From HGM13006 sp900757695 (lineage in GTDB: Bacteria > Bacillota > Clostridia > Oscillospirales > Oscillospiraceae): 64,000 bases of DNA. Below the pieces are notes generated by a model. It saw only the letters and a program-made list of their open reading frames with translations. It made no database searches and was not told where the DNA came from. Numbering within the stretch: position 1 is the first letter of the stretch; the number at the start of each line of letters is the position of its first letter. The stretch is from NCBI GenBank assembly GCA_959607825.1, contig CAUHNW010000001.1:62001-126000 (forward strand). The letters run 5' to 3'. The translations under genes and the position numbers were made by a program. This document shows positions 1 to 9,869 of this stretch, piece by piece.

Positions 1-39
1 CAATCGCCCCTTTGTCACTGCGATTCTAAGCCGTTTCAC
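1..39 (-). CDS. hisG: ATP phosphoribosyltransferase catalytic subunit HisG (first 13 codons only)
   Basis: Only the first 13 codons lie in the window. A GTG start overlaps the hisZ TGA stop as GTGA and gives MKRLRIAVTKGRL. The stretch IAVTKGRL is the hallmark N-terminus of HisG, which condenses ATP with PRPP in the first step of histidine synthesis. A short-form HisG needs the HisZ regulatory subunit, and hisZ lies directly upstream and overlaps it, so the two are translationally coupled. The gene continues beyond the left edge. Confidence 0.8.
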   Translation of the reverse strand, partial: MKRLRIAVTKGRL

Positions 40-1214
40 AGCTGCACCTCCCGCCTTCCCGCTGCATCAATAAGCACCAGCCGAGACGCCCCCAGCTGTT
101 TTGCCTCTTTTTCCGCCGCCTCCGGCGTTTCCCCAGAGGAGAGCATCGCCGTCTGATCCGGAAGCTCCTCCAGTGCGGCTCTGGCTTCCCTCAGAAATCC
201 AAGGTCGTACCAGATCAGTGTTTCCGGCTTTGCGCATTCCGGCCCAGTCAGGCATCCTGCCACAGCCTCCACATCAAGTCCGAATCCCGTGGCCGGAATT
301 TCCTTGCCAAATTGACCGATCAAGCGGTCGTAACGCCCGCCGGAGATCACATTGGAGCCCGCCCCCTGAACGAATCCCCGGAATATCATCCCGGTATAGT
401 ACTCCATGTTCTGGATCAGCCCCAGATCGAACTGCACATGGCCGCTGAGTCCGGCCTGATCCAGCATCTCATAAATATTTTGCAGATAGGAGATTGCATT
501 CTGTGCTTCCGGCTGGGTGGTAAGCCCCCTTGCCTGTTCCAGCACTTCCACGCCCCCAAACAGCCTTGGAAGATTCCACAGGGCATTTCCCGCCGGTGTA
601 TCCCGCCACCTTTTCAGCAGCTGACGATAGGCAACATAGTTTTTCTGCTCCACACACCGCCGCAGACGGCCGCATTCCGCAGGCTCCGCTCCCAGCTCCC
701 CAAGCAGTGCAGAGAAAAATGCCACATGACCAATTTCCATGTGATAGTCCTTCACACCACAGGCTTCCAATGCATCAATGGCCATGGACAGCATTTCAAG
801 GTCTGCCCGCAGCCCCTCCGCACCGATGAGCTCCACGCCGCACTGGTCGATCTCCGTCCGTGCACCTGTATGGATATCATCGGAACGAAATACCGTTTGA
901 TTATAATATAGCCGCAGCGGAAGAGACATACTGCTCAGCTTTGTAGCTGCCACCCGTCCGATGGCAACCGTATTATCCGGCCGCAGCACCAACAGCTTTC
1001 CGGTACGCTCCACGCACTTCACCATGGCTTCCTGACTGAGCGGATGACCAGCCGCCGGAATGATATCATAATATTCCACATTGGGTGTCGTCAATTCCCA
1101 GTAGCCTCTGCGCCGAAACAGCTTCGTGGCGGCCTGTTCTACCTGACGGCAGGCTGCACACTCCGAAAACAGCCGGTCACGGGTTCCCTCCGGGGTTCCG
1201 ATGGTCTTACGCAC
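36..1214 (-). CDS. hisZ: ATP phosphoribosyltransferase regulatory subunit HisZ
   Basis: This 392-residue protein resembles the catalytic core of histidyl-tRNA synthetase. It has a class II synthetase fold, with motif-2-like FRSDDIHTGARTEIDQCGVE near residue 110 and a C-terminal GGRYDRLIGQFG...ATGFGLDVE segment. The C-terminal anticodon-binding domain of a true HisRS is short or absent, which fits HisZ. HisZ joins short-form HisG to make the active first enzyme of histidine synthesis and takes part in histidine feedback. The start is a GTG behind AAGGAG, and the stop overlaps the GTG of hisG. A fully functional HisRS is less likely because of the partner gene and the missing anticodon domain. 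Confidence 0.88.
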   Translation of the reverse strand: MRKTIGTPEGTRDRLFSECAACRQVEQAATKLFRRRGYWELTTPNVEYYDIIPAAGHPLSQEAMVKCVERTGKLLVLRPDNTVAIGRVAATKLSSMSLPLRLYYNQTVFRSDDIHTGARTEIDQCGVELIGAEGLRADLEMLSMAIDALEACGVKDYHMEIGHVAFFSALLGELGAEPAECGRLRRCVEQKNYVAYRQLLKRWRDTPAGNALWNLPRLFGGVEVLEQARGLTTQPEAQNAISYLQNIYEMLDQAGLSGHVQFDLGLIQNMEYYTGMIFRGFVQGAGSNVISGGRYDRLIGQFGKEIPATGFGLDVEAVAGCLTGPECAKPETLIWYDLGFLREARAALEELPDQTAMLSSGETPEAAEKEAKQLGASRLVLIDAAGRREVQL

Positions 1215-1250
1215 GGATATTCAGCTCCTTCATTTCTTTCATTCGTTAAC

Positions 1251-1279
1251 ATATTATCATACGAAAGAAATATTCGCAA
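1251..1279 (-). promoter_or_regulatory. Promoter of hisZG
   Basis: On the minus strand TTGCGA (1279-1274) is followed after 17 bases by TAATAT (1256-1251). A TG one base before the -10 makes it an extended -10. It lies about 37 bases upstream of the hisZ GTG. Confidence 0.6.
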
Positions 1280-1346
1280 TATCCAATCTGTCGAAATCCG
1301 CATAAATCCTGCATGATTTTTTGCCGATTGTACCAGAGCCGCAAAA

Positions 1347-1374
1347 GGAGCTGTTGCGTTTCCGCAACAGCTCC
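1347..1374 (-). terminator. Rho-independent terminator of the pyrH-polC operon
   Basis: A perfect 12-bp stem, GGAGCTGTTGCG with CGCAACAGCTCC, closes a TTTC/GAAA tetraloop and is followed on the minus strand by TTTT. It begins 16 bases after the polC stop and precedes the hisZ promoter. Confidence 0.85.
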
Positions 1375-1389
1375 AGCAAGATTTTTGGA

Positions 1390-4300
1390 TCAAAACAGCG
1401 TAACCTGAGAGGTTTCCGGCAAATCCCCAAATGCGCCCAGAGATCGCAGGAGATCCATATGGGTCTTGGACACCTTGGGACAGGCAGCACTGAACTCCTC
1501 GATGGAGATAAAATGCTTGCCTTCTCTGCCCTCCATAATATCCCATGCGGCGCTTTCTCCCAAACCGGATACTGCCACAAAGGGCGGCAGCAGCTTTCCA
1601 TCCTCCAAGTTAAACTTGGTGGCATGGGATTTATAGATATCGATGGGCGCAAACTCGAAGCCCCGGAGATAGAACTCGTAGCAGGCTTCCAGTGTAGTCA
1701 TCAGGTCTTCGTCCTTATCGGTAGACTCCGGATCGTTCTTGATGCGTTCAATGTGCTTCCGCACGGCATCGATGCCCTGGGTCATCATCTCCGCATCAAA
1801 GCCGCCCTTCTGGCTCTTCCGATAGAAATAGGCGCTGTAAAAGGCCAGCGGCTCATGTACCTTGAACCACGCAATACGGAACGCCATCATTACATAGGCC
1901 ACTGCATGGGCCTTGGGGAACAGATAGGCGATCTTGGCAAGAGAGTCGATGTACCATTTGGGGACGCCCAGCTCCTGCATTTTTTCTACCCAGCCATCCT
2001 GGAAGCCGCCCTTTTTGACCTTGCCCTTTCGGACTGCCTCCATGATCTTAAAGGCCATCTTGGGCTCCATGCCCTTGGAGATCAGGAACAGCATAATATC
2101 GTCTCGGCAGCCTACGGTCTCCTTTACAGAGGCCGTACCGGACAGGATCAGATCCTTGGCGTTGCCCAGCCACACATCAGTGCCGTGAGAGAAGCCGGAA
2201 AGCCGTACCAGCATATCAAAGCCGTCCGGCTGGGTATCCACCAGCATCTGCCGGGTAAAGGAGGTGCCAAACTCCGGAATGCCAATGGAGCCGGTCTTTC
2301 CGATAATGGGGTCATCATCCGGCAGTCCCAGAGGTGCCGGTGTCCGGAAGATGGCCTTGGTCTCCGGGTCATCCAGCGGGATCTTCTTGGCGTCCACCCC
2401 GGTCATATCCTCCAGCATACGGATCATGGTGGGGTCATCATGGCCCAGCATATCCAGCTTCAGCAGGTTTTCCTCCATGCAGTGATATTCAAAGTGGGTG
2501 GTGATGATATCCGTATTGGGATCGTCCGCAGGATGCTGCACCGGGCAGAAGTCGTAGATCTCCTTGTCGCCGGGAATTACCACCAGTCCTCCGGGGTGCT
2601 GACCGGTGGTTCGTTTTACGCCGGTGCAGCCCATGGCCAGTCGGTTTTCCTCAGCCTTGGAGGCACTAAGCCCCCGCTCCTGCAAATATTTCATCACATA
2701 GCCATAGGCCGTCTTTTCCGCCACTGTACCAATGGTACCGGCACGGAACACATGGCTGGAGCCGAACATCTCAATACAGTAGGCATGGGCCTTGGACTGG
2801 TATTCGCCCGAGAAGTTCAGGTCAATATCCGGCACCTTGTCGCCGCCGAAGCCAAGGAATGTCTCAAAGGGAATATCGAATCCGTCCTTGGCATAATCTG
2901 CCCCACAGATGGGGCATTTGGCATCCGGCATATCCGCACCGCAGCCGTAGCCGTTTCCGGCTTCAAAGTCTGTGTGCTTGCAATTGGGGCACCGGTAGTG
3001 GGCCGGGAGCGAATTAACCTCCGTGATACCGGACATAAACGCCACCAGCGAGGAGCCAACGGAGCCACGGGAGCCAACCAGATAACCATGCTCCAGAGAG
3101 TTTGCCACCAGCTTCTGGGCCGACATGTAAATAACATCATAGTGCCGTCCCAGAATTGCCGAAAGCTCCGTTTCAATTCGCTCTGTGACAATGCTGGGGG
3201 GCTCTTCGCCATAGAGCTCGTGCATTTTTCCATAGACCAGATCCTTCAGCTGTCCGGCAGAATTCTCAATGGACGGCGGAAACAGGTTGTGGGGCACCGG
3301 ACGGATCACGTCACACATATCCGCAATGAGGTTGGTGTTGGTGATGACCACCTCCCGGCACTTTTCCTCCCCCAGATAGGAGAACTCCTCCAGCATCTCG
3401 TCCGTGGATTTGAAGTAGATGGGCAGGGATTTATCCGCATCGTCAAATTTCTTTGTGGCCAGCAGAATATGCCGGAATATTTCGTCTTCCGGATTCAGGA
3501 AGTGAACATCGCCGGTGGCAACCACCGGTTTGCCCAGCTCCTCTCCCAGCCGCACAATGGTCCGGTTAAAGTTTCTCAGATCCTCATCGTTTTCCACCGT
3601 GCCCTTGGCAATCATAAACCGGTTGTTGCAAATGGGCTGAATCTCCAAAAAGTCATAAAAGCTCGCAATCCGCAGCAGTTCGTCCCAACTGCGGTTGTCC
3701 ACCACAGCCCGGAACAGCTCGCCGGCTTCACAGGCGGAGCCCACAAGGATACCCTCCCGCCATTTGACCAGCTCACTCTTGGGGATACGGGGCACACGCT
3801 TATAGTATTTCAGATGGGAATAGGAGATCAGCCGGTAGAGATTCCGGAGGCCCGTATTATTCTTTGCGTAGAGAATAATATGCCGTGCCTGCAAAGACGA
3901 AATTTTATTGCCGGCCTTCATGCCGGACATGGCCTCGTTGATCTGCGACACACGTGTAATACCCTTCTCCTCCAGCATCTGGAAGAACCGTTCCAGCATA
4001 TAGCCAACCGTCATGGCATCATCCACTGCCCGATGGTGGTTAAAGTCCGGCAGGCTCAATGCATCTGCCACAACATTCAGCTTATATTTGTTGAGTCCCG
4101 GCAATAGTCCTTGGGCCACCACCAGCGTATCGAGGTATGTGGGACGGAATTCAATCCCCAGCTTCTGGGCCGCCGCCTTGACAAAGCTCACGTCGAAGTC
4201 TGCATTATGGGCCGCCAGAGGTCTGCCGCCGCAAAATTCCAGAAAAGCAGGAATTGCCTCTTCCAGCTGCGGTGCATCTGCCAGCATGGCGTCGGTAATG

Positions 4301-5682
4301 CCCGTCAGCTCAACGATCTTCTGAGGCAGTTTTCGCTTGGGATCGACAAAGGTCTGGAAGCGCTGCTCCATCTTGCCATCCTTATAGATAGCGGCGCCGA
4401 TCTCAGTAATGGCGTCATGCTCAAAGCTCAGGCCCGTGGTCTCCAAATCGAATACCACATACTCCTGATGGAAGTCAAAGTCCTCGGTGCCCTTTACGGC
4501 AATCTTATCGTCAATGTCGTTGACAAAATAGCCCTCACAGCCATAGAGGATCTTGATGTCTCCCCCGGCGGCCTTCATGGCATCCGGGTAAGCCTGTGCC
4601 ACGCCATGGTCTGTAATGCCAATGGCCCGATGGCCCCATTTTTTTGCCAGCTTTACCACATCACCGGTGGGCGTCAGGGCATCCATGGAGGACATTACCG
4701 TATGCAGGTGCAGCTCCACCCGCTTTTCATCGGCAGTATCCTGCCGCTGAGGCTTTTTCCCCACCTCAATGGAATATGGCTCCAATACAATATCATTTTC
4801 AAAGCGGTTAAAGCTGACCTTTCCGAAAATCTTCACCCACATGCCCTTGGACAGGCCGTCCAGCAGCACCTGAGGCTTATCCCGCTTGATGTCCATATAG
4901 CGATTGACCCGCACAGACCCCTTATAGTCCGTCAGATCAAAGTTGATGACCCACGCCTTGGTCTTGGTGAGCTCCCGGTGCTCCATGGCGAAGATTTCGC
5001 CCTCCACCACCACACGACCGGAATCCATGGTAATACTGCTGAGGGGAATTGGATCTCCCTTAATGGGCTTGCCATAGAGCAGATTGGAATTCACCGCTGC
5101 CGGGATCTTGGCAGTAGGTGCAGCGCTCTCCTTGGCCTGAGGCAGCTTCTCGATGGCCTCCATACGGATCTTCTCTGTCGCCTCAAAGAGCCCCTGTGCA
5201 TCCAGATTATTGCCCGCCTGCACATCGATCTTGATGTTGGTATCGAACATACCCTTCAGCCACCGCTCCGCCCGGGTCACGTGGGGCCGCAAAAGGTCCT
5301 TTCCGTTTCCACGGAGCTGAAGGGTCACCGTCTCCCCGTCTCGGCTGTAGGCACAGCCTGCAAGGATCGACATGCTGGGTGCAAAAAGCTCCTTCAGGTA
5401 GGCACCCACGTCCTCCGGCTGAAGTAGCGCCAGACGCTCCTTCCCATAGCAGGTACGAAGGGTAAATTTATGGATCCCATAGGCCCGTGAAATGCCCCGT
5501 TCGATGCTGCGCACCTGCTTCAGGGTCACATACCGCTCCGGGCAGATGGTCACCAGTGCACTGCGGGTCTTCATATCTACTTCCGCTGAAAAGATTTTCA
5601 CATCATCCAGCAGTGCTCTCAGCTCCGCATCCGGCTCATAGGCCCGGAACAGATCCAGCAGTCTGACTGTATTTTCGTCCAT
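1390..5682 (-). CDS. polC: DNA polymerase III alpha subunit, PolC type
   Basis: This is a 1430-residue PolC replicase with the Gram-positive domain order. An N-terminal region and OB fold occupy roughly residues 1-310, and a PHP domain starts near 321 (HLHTVMS at 325; GITDHG near 355). A DEDD 3'-5' proofreading exonuclease is inserted next (FDLETTG at 411-417). The polymerase core carries a Cys-rich zinc motif (RCPNCKH ... CPICGADY, about 905-945) and the PDIDLNF catalytic aspartates near 952. The length matches Bacillus PolC (about 1440). It is the last gene of the pyrH-to-polC block, 30 bases after ispG, with GAAAGGA before the ATG and a strong terminator behind it. Confidence 0.97.
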   Translation of the reverse strand: MDENTVRLLDLFRAYEPDAELRALLDDVKIFSAEVDMKTRSALVTICPERYVTLKQVRSIERGISRAYGIHKFTLRTCYGKERLALLQPEDVGAYLKELFAPSMSILAGCAYSRDGETVTLQLRGNGKDLLRPHVTRAERWLKGMFDTNIKIDVQAGNNLDAQGLFEATEKIRMEAIEKLPQAKESAAPTAKIPAAVNSNLLYGKPIKGDPIPLSSITMDSGRVVVEGEIFAMEHRELTKTKAWVINFDLTDYKGSVRVNRYMDIKRDKPQVLLDGLSKGMWVKIFGKVSFNRFENDIVLEPYSIEVGKKPQRQDTADEKRVELHLHTVMSSMDALTPTGDVVKLAKKWGHRAIGITDHGVAQAYPDAMKAAGGDIKILYGCEGYFVNDIDDKIAVKGTEDFDFHQEYVVFDLETTGLSFEHDAITEIGAAIYKDGKMEQRFQTFVDPKRKLPQKIVELTGITDAMLADAPQLEEAIPAFLEFCGGRPLAAHNADFDVSFVKAAAQKLGIEFRPTYLDTLVVAQGLLPGLNKYKLNVVADALSLPDFNHHRAVDDAMTVGYMLERFFQMLEEKGITRVSQINEAMSGMKAGNKISSLQARHIILYAKNNTGLRNLYRLISYSHLKYYKRVPRIPKSELVKWREGILVGSACEAGELFRAVVDNRSWDELLRIASFYDFLEIQPICNNRFMIAKGTVENDEDLRNFNRTIVRLGEELGKPVVATGDVHFLNPEDEIFRHILLATKKFDDADKSLPIYFKSTDEMLEEFSYLGEEKCREVVITNTNLIADMCDVIRPVPHNLFPPSIENSAGQLKDLVYGKMHELYGEEPPSIVTERIETELSAILGRHYDVIYMSAQKLVANSLEHGYLVGSRGSVGSSLVAFMSGITEVNSLPAHYRCPNCKHTDFEAGNGYGCGADMPDAKCPICGADYAKDGFDIPFETFLGFGGDKVPDIDLNFSGEYQSKAHAYCIEMFGSSHVFRAGTIGTVAEKTAYGYVMKYLQERGLSASKAEENRLAMGCTGVKRTTGQHPGGLVVIPGDKEIYDFCPVQHPADDPNTDIITTHFEYHCMEENLLKLDMLGHDDPTMIRMLEDMTGVDAKKIPLDDPETKAIFRTPAPLGLPDDDPIIGKTGSIGIPEFGTSFTRQMLVDTQPDGFDMLVRLSGFSHGTDVWLGNAKDLILSGTASVKETVGCRDDIMLFLISKGMEPKMAFKIMEAVRKGKVKKGGFQDGWVEKMQELGVPKWYIDSLAKIAYLFPKAHAVAYVMMAFRIAWFKVHEPLAFYSAYFYRKSQKGGFDAEMMTQGIDAVRKHIERIKNDPESTDKDEDLMTTLEACYEFYLRGFEFAPIDIYKSHATKFNLEDGKLLPPFVAVSGLGESAAWDIMEGREGKHFISIEEFSAACPKVSKTHMDLLRSLGAFGDLPETSQVTLF

Positions 5683-5712
5683 CCCTCACGTTCCTTTCTA
5701 TGGTCTTCCCCA

Positions 5713-6750
5713 TTAAAGGGTGTCAATATATTCCATCAGCGCATCTGCCAGCTGATCGTAGGGCAGAGTTTTGAGTTTTTTTCCCTTGGCAAACAGAACG
5801 CCGCAGTCCTTTCCTCCGGCAATGCCCACGTCCGCCTCCCGGGCCTCTCCGGGTCCGTTGACGATACATCCCATCACCGCAACGGTAATGGGCTTATCCA
5901 TGCCCCGAAGCCGCTGTTCTACCTCCGAGGCCAGACCGATCAGATCGATCTGTGTTCTGCCGCAGGTGGGACAGGAGATAAATTCCGGCCCCTCCTGACG
6001 GATCCCGGCCGCCTGTAAGATCTCCTTAGCCGCCACGACCTCCCGCACCGGGTCCGCCGTCAGACTCACCCGCAGGGTATTGCCGATGCCAAGGCACAGG
6101 AGGCCACCGATGCCAATGGCGGATTTGATCACGCCCATGTGCTCCGTTCCGGTTTCCGTCACCCCCAGATGCAGGGGATAATCGGTTTTCTGATCCATAA
6201 GCCGGTAGGCCGCCATGGTCACCGGAACAGAAGAGCTCTTCATGGAAATACAGATATCATAGAACCCCTGCTCCTCCAGCAGCGCCACATGGCCCAATGC
6301 ACTTTCCACCAGCGCCTCCGCCGTGGGATGCCCATACTTTGCAAGGATCTCCTTTTCCAGCGAGCCGCCATTGACGCCAATGCGGATGGGAATATGCTTT
6401 TCCTTGCACACGTCCACTACGGCCTTGACCCGTTCTTTCCCACCGATATTGCCGGGATTGATGCGGATTTTAGAAGCACCCCCCTCTGCGGCGGCAATGG
6501 CCAGCCGGTAGTCAAAGTGAATATCCGCCACCAGCGGCAGCGGAGATTCCGCTGCGATATCCCGGAAGCCTTTTGCGGCCTCCATATCCGGCACGGCCAG
6601 CCGTGCAATCTGACACCCGGCGGCCTTCAGGGCCCGGATCTGCGCAAGACTGCCCGCTACATCCGTTGTTTTTGTGTTGAGCATGGACTGAATGCTGACC
6701 GGCGCATCGCCGCCCACCAGCACCGAGCCCACCTGAATCTGACGTTTCAT
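5713..6750 (-). CDS. ispG: 4-hydroxy-3-methylbut-2-enyl diphosphate synthase IspG (GcpE)
   Basis: This 345-residue enzyme catalyses the reductive ring opening of methylerythritol cyclodiphosphate in the MEP isoprenoid pathway. The 4Fe-4S cysteines are visible in FISCPTCGRTQ (about 264-267) and VMGCIVNGPGEA (about 300), the usual C-x2-C ... C arrangement with the conserved NGPGE motif. The ATG follows GGAGG at 6 bases, only two bases after the rseP stop, so the genes are co-transcribed. In Bacillus proS occupies the position between the rseP homologue and polC. The enzyme needs ferredoxin or flavodoxin as electron donor, which suits an anaerobe. Confidence 0.96.
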   Translation of the reverse strand: MKRQIQVGSVLVGGDAPVSIQSMLNTKTTDVAGSLAQIRALKAAGCQIARLAVPDMEAAKGFRDIAAESPLPLVADIHFDYRLAIAAAEGGASKIRINPGNIGGKERVKAVVDVCKEKHIPIRIGVNGGSLEKEILAKYGHPTAEALVESALGHVALLEEQGFYDICISMKSSSVPVTMAAYRLMDQKTDYPLHLGVTETGTEHMGVIKSAIGIGGLLCLGIGNTLRVSLTADPVREVVAAKEILQAAGIRQEGPEFISCPTCGRTQIDLIGLASEVEQRLRGMDKPITVAVMGCIVNGPGEAREADVGIAGGKDCGVLFAKGKKLKTLPYDQLADALMEYIDTL

Positions 6751-6752
6751 AG

Positions 6753-7811
6753 TTATCCTCCAGCAACCAGCTTTACAATGTCGTTAAACGTTACAAATAC
6801 CATCAGCCCCATCAGCAGGATCAGGCCCGCCGCATGGATATAGGCCTCATATTTGGGATTGATTTTCTTCTTTGTGACGGACTCAATGGCCCATGTCACC
6901 AGCAGGAAGAAGATATGCCCGCCATCCAGCGCCGGGATCGGCAGCATATTCATTACCGCCAGATTCACGGCAATAAACGCACCGAAATACAGCACATTGA
7001 GGATACCGTCAGCCGTGGAAGCCGCACTGGTTCCAGTCTCCTGCACCGCATCCACAATGCCCACAGGGCCGGAGAGATCCTTTACGCCCACTGCACCGGT
7101 GATGAGGTCCATTAGGCCCATTTTTACCATTCTCGCAAAATCGATTGAGGTAAACCACGCATTTTTCAGCAGGGTTACGGGTGTTTTCTTTTCGGTGGCG
7201 CCAAAGGTGATGCCATAGATTCTCCGAGTTTCACCATCCACCTGATATTCCCGTTTGACCATGTCTACATCTTTCAGGAGCACAGATTTTCCGTCCCGCT
7301 TTACCGTAAGATCCATTTTTCCCTCTCCGGCCCGCTCTGTGAGCATGGAGAAGTCCGAGAAAATATACACCGGATCTCCGTCAATTTTCTCGATCACGTC
7401 CCCCACCTGAAGGGTCCCTTCCAGGGGGCAGCCATCCACGAACCCGGTGACCTCCATGGTGCGAAAGCCTCCGGCGGTGGCGTAGATCACCAGCAGGATC
7501 ACAAGGCCGGTGAGAAAATTCATAAATGCACCAGCCGCCAGAATAATAGCACGCTTCCATGGAGCCTTGGCGGTAAAGGACCGTGGATCCTCGCTGCTGC
7601 CGTCTTCCCCCTCCATGGCGCAGTAGCCGCCGATGGGCAGCAGCCGCAGGGAATACTCCGTCTCACCCTTCCCCCAGTGCAGAATTCTCGGGCCCATGAA
7701 AATGGAGAACTCGTTGACCTTCACGTCAAAGAGCTTTGCTGTAATAAAATGGCCAAATTCGTGGATAAAGATCAGAAAGCTGAAAATAAGAATTGCGATA
7801 ACAAGATACAT
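6753..7811 (-). CDS. rseP: Site-2 intramembrane zinc metalloprotease RseP/RasP
   Basis: This 352-residue integral membrane protease of family M50 cleaves transmembrane segments of anti-sigma factors and leftover signal peptides. The first helix carries the zinc motif HEFGH (about residues 18-22). A PDZ domain fills the middle (around the V-x-G-x-P-x-G-T-L-Q-x-GD region), and the third zinc ligand is in LDGGH near 300. The ATG at 7811 was preferred to the longer open frame because GGAG lies 6 bases upstream and the protein then starts directly at its first membrane helix. It lies between dxr and ispG. The window also encodes two ECF sigma/membrane-sensor pairs that such a protease could process, which is inference. 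Confidence 0.94.
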   Translation of the reverse strand: MYLVIAILIFSFLIFIHEFGHFITAKLFDVKVNEFSIFMGPRILHWGKGETEYSLRLLPIGGYCAMEGEDGSSEDPRSFTAKAPWKRAIILAAGAFMNFLTGLVILLVIYATAGGFRTMEVTGFVDGCPLEGTLQVGDVIEKIDGDPVYIFSDFSMLTERAGEGKMDLTVKRDGKSVLLKDVDMVKREYQVDGETRRIYGITFGATEKKTPVTLLKNAWFTSIDFARMVKMGLMDLITGAVGVKDLSGPVGIVDAVQETGTSAASTADGILNVLYFGAFIAVNLAVMNMLPIPALDGGHIFFLLVTWAIESVTKKKINPKYEAYIHAAGLILLMGLMVFVTFNDIVKLVAGG

Positions 7812-7848
7812 AAAATGCTCCAATTCATAGAAGTGATAACGGCGAGTC

Positions 7849-8991
7849 TTAAGACAGCACCGCGGCTCTGGCAAGACGATCCGCCTCTAAAATGTCTTCC
7901 AGCGTGGGATTCATCTTCACCGGCACCGTATCCAATGCATGGCGAACCTTCCGTGCAATGTCGTTAAAGCCGATTTGATCCTTCAGGAACTGTCCAACCG
8001 CCGCCTCGTTGGCACCGTTCAAAATAGCACAGGCAGTTCCGCCGGTGGTCACCGCCTCCTTGGCGTATTTGAGACACGGGAAGTTTTCCTGATCCGGCGG
8101 CAGGAAGGTCAGCGGGCCGCAGGAGAGAAGATCCAGCGGCTGGGCCGGACTGGGCAGTCGATTCGGATAGGTCAGCGCCAGCTGAATGGGGATCCGCATA
8201 TCCGGCACCCCCAGCTGGGCCATGATCGCCCCATCACAGAATTCCACCATAGAGTGGACAATGCTGCTGCGGTGGATCACCACATCCACTTTTTCCAAAG
8301 GCAGCCGATACAGGCGCATGGCCTCGATGACCTCCAGCCCCTTGTTCATCATGGTAGCAGAGTCGATGGTGATTTTCTGCCCCATGGTCCATGTGGGATG
8401 CTTGAAGGCATCTTCCTTTTTAATCGTTTCCAGCTCCGCAAAGGTCTTTCCATAGAAGGGGCCGCCGGAAGCGGTCAGGATCAGCCGCCGGATCTCGCTG
8501 CGGTCCCGGCACCCCATCAGGCACTGGAGAATTGCGCTGTGCTCCGAGTCCACCGGTACGATCTCCGCACCATGCCGCTGCGCTGCATCCATTACCAGCT
8601 CTCCGGCACAAACCAGCGTCTCTTTGTTGGCAAGTCCAATGCGCTTTTTTGCCGCAATGGCTGCAAGGGTAGGCCGCAGTCCCACCATGCCCATCACCGC
8701 AGTGATCACCGTCTCCGCCTGCTCCATGGTGGCAGCCTCAATGAGCCCCTCCATGCCGCAGTGCACGGTGATATCCGTATCCCGAAGCCGCCGCTGAAGT
8801 TCCTCGGCGGCCTCCGGCTCCATCATCACGCAGAGCTTCGGCCGGAACTTTCTTGCCTGCTCCTCCATCCGATCTACATTGGTGCTGGCGGTCAGGGCAC
8901 ACACCTGCACACCCAGATGCTCCGCCACCGACAGGGTTTGACGTCCGATGGACCCAGTGCTCCCCAAAATAGATATAGTACCAATTTTCAT
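7849..8991 (-). CDS. dxr: 1-deoxy-D-xylulose-5-phosphate reductoisomerase
   Basis: This 380-residue NADPH-dependent enzyme converts DXP to methylerythritol 4-phosphate, the committed step of the MEP pathway. An N-terminal Rossmann motif GSTGSIGRQTL begins at about residue 9. ANKETLVCAGE and the substrate/metal site PVDSEHSAI lie near 125-155. The start at 8991 gives the canonical MKIGTISILGSTG beginning and has AAGGA upstream; the longer frame is excluded because it would add 18 unconserved residues. It lies between cdsA (62 bases upstream) and rseP (37 bases downstream), and two further isoprenoid genes, uppS and ispG, are in the same operon. Confidence 0.96.
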   Translation of the reverse strand: MKIGTISILGSTGSIGRQTLSVAEHLGVQVCALTASTNVDRMEEQARKFRPKLCVMMEPEAAEELQRRLRDTDITVHCGMEGLIEAATMEQAETVITAVMGMVGLRPTLAAIAAKKRIGLANKETLVCAGELVMDAAQRHGAEIVPVDSEHSAILQCLMGCRDRSEIRRLILTASGGPFYGKTFAELETIKKEDAFKHPTWTMGQKITIDSATMMNKGLEVIEAMRLYRLPLEKVDVVIHRSSIVHSMVEFCDGAIMAQLGVPDMRIPIQLALTYPNRLPSPAQPLDLLSCGPLTFLPPDQENFPCLKYAKEAVTTGGTACAILNGANEAAVGQFLKDQIGFNDIARKVRHALDTVPVKMNPTLEDILEADRLARAAVLS

Positions 8992-9053
8992 ACTTATGCC
9001 ATCCTTTTTCCTGCACAAGTGGCCGGAGCGCCGCTCCGGCCACAATGTTCTGT

Positions 9054-9869
9054 TTATTTGCTCAGCACCGGAAGCAGCACGATCAGCAGCTCCACCACAG
9101 GAGCCGCAAAAATCACGCTGTCAAAACGGTCCAGCACGCCGCCGTGGGCCCGGAAGATGGTGCCGTAATCCTTGATGCCCGTCTCCCGCTTTACCATGGA
9201 GAAGGACAGATCGCCAATGATCGACACCACAGAACCCAGCAGGCCGTAGATCACTGCATATCCATAGTGGAAGTGCAGCCCCAGCGCAAACTGCATCACA
9301 AGGCCATAGATCACCATGGACAGCACACCGGCTGCCAGTCCGCCCACGGCCCCCTCAACGGTCTTATGGGGACTCAGCACCGGAGCCATCTTATGCTTCC
9401 CCAGAAACTTTCCCGCAAAGTAAGCACCTGCATCTGCGATGAAGGGGATCATAATGGGAACCAGCACATAATGCCGTCCAAAATCCCCCACCTGAATCCG
9501 CACAATGGCGCTGAGGCACATGGGAATGGCCAGCGCAGCAAACAGGCAGCCTGCCACCCCCTCAAATTTTACCTTGGGGTAGGCCAAAAGTGCCTGCGCA
9601 AACAGCACAAGGCCCAGAATCACGGCCCCGCAGGCTCCTACCAGAATCGGGCTTCCAAAGTAGCTCCAGATGGGCAGCAAAAACGCAGCCGCCATGGAAA
9701 CCATCAGCATTCCCTCGTTGGTGTTGATTCCGGTGGTCTTCAAAAACTCTCTGGCGCCAATGGCAGAAAGCAGCGCCACAGCCACCGCAGTTACAATAGT
9801 CGGGCAGGCAAACAGGATCACCAGCAGCAGCGGGATCCCCACTGCCGCCACAAGGAGTCTTGATTTCAT
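9054..9869 (-). CDS. cdsA: Phosphatidate cytidylyltransferase (CDP-diglyceride synthase)
   Basis: This 271-residue polytopic membrane enzyme makes CDP-diacylglycerol from CTP and phosphatidate for all anionic phospholipids. The family signature is near the C-terminus: SMVKRETGIKDYG...HGGVLDRFDS, with the K-D and H-G-G...D-R-x-D metal-binding residues. The usual PGHGG reads RAHGG here, a minor change. About seven or eight hydrophobic helices precede it. The ATG overlaps the uppS TAA (TAATG) and has GGAGG 9 bases upstream, so it is coupled to uppS. Confidence 0.94.
   Translation of the reverse strand: MKSRLLVAAVGIPLLLVILFACPTIVTAVAVALLSAIGAREFLKTTGINTNEGMLMVSMAAAFLLPIWSYFGSPILVGACGAVILGLVLFAQALLAYPKVKFEGVAGCLFAALAIPMCLSAIVRIQVGDFGRHYVLVPIMIPFIADAGAYFAGKFLGKHKMAPVLSPHKTVEGAVGGLAAGVLSMVIYGLVMQFALGLHFHYGYAVIYGLLGSVVSIIGDLSFSMVKRETGIKDYGTIFRAHGGVLDRFDSVIFAAPVVELLIVLLPVLSK

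Noticed and set aside
1321..4107. A 928-residue open frame on the plus strand
   Set aside because: It is antisense to polC, whose full domain set is present on the minus strand; no ribosome site, and the His/Gln/Leu-rich make-up is typical of a shadow frame.
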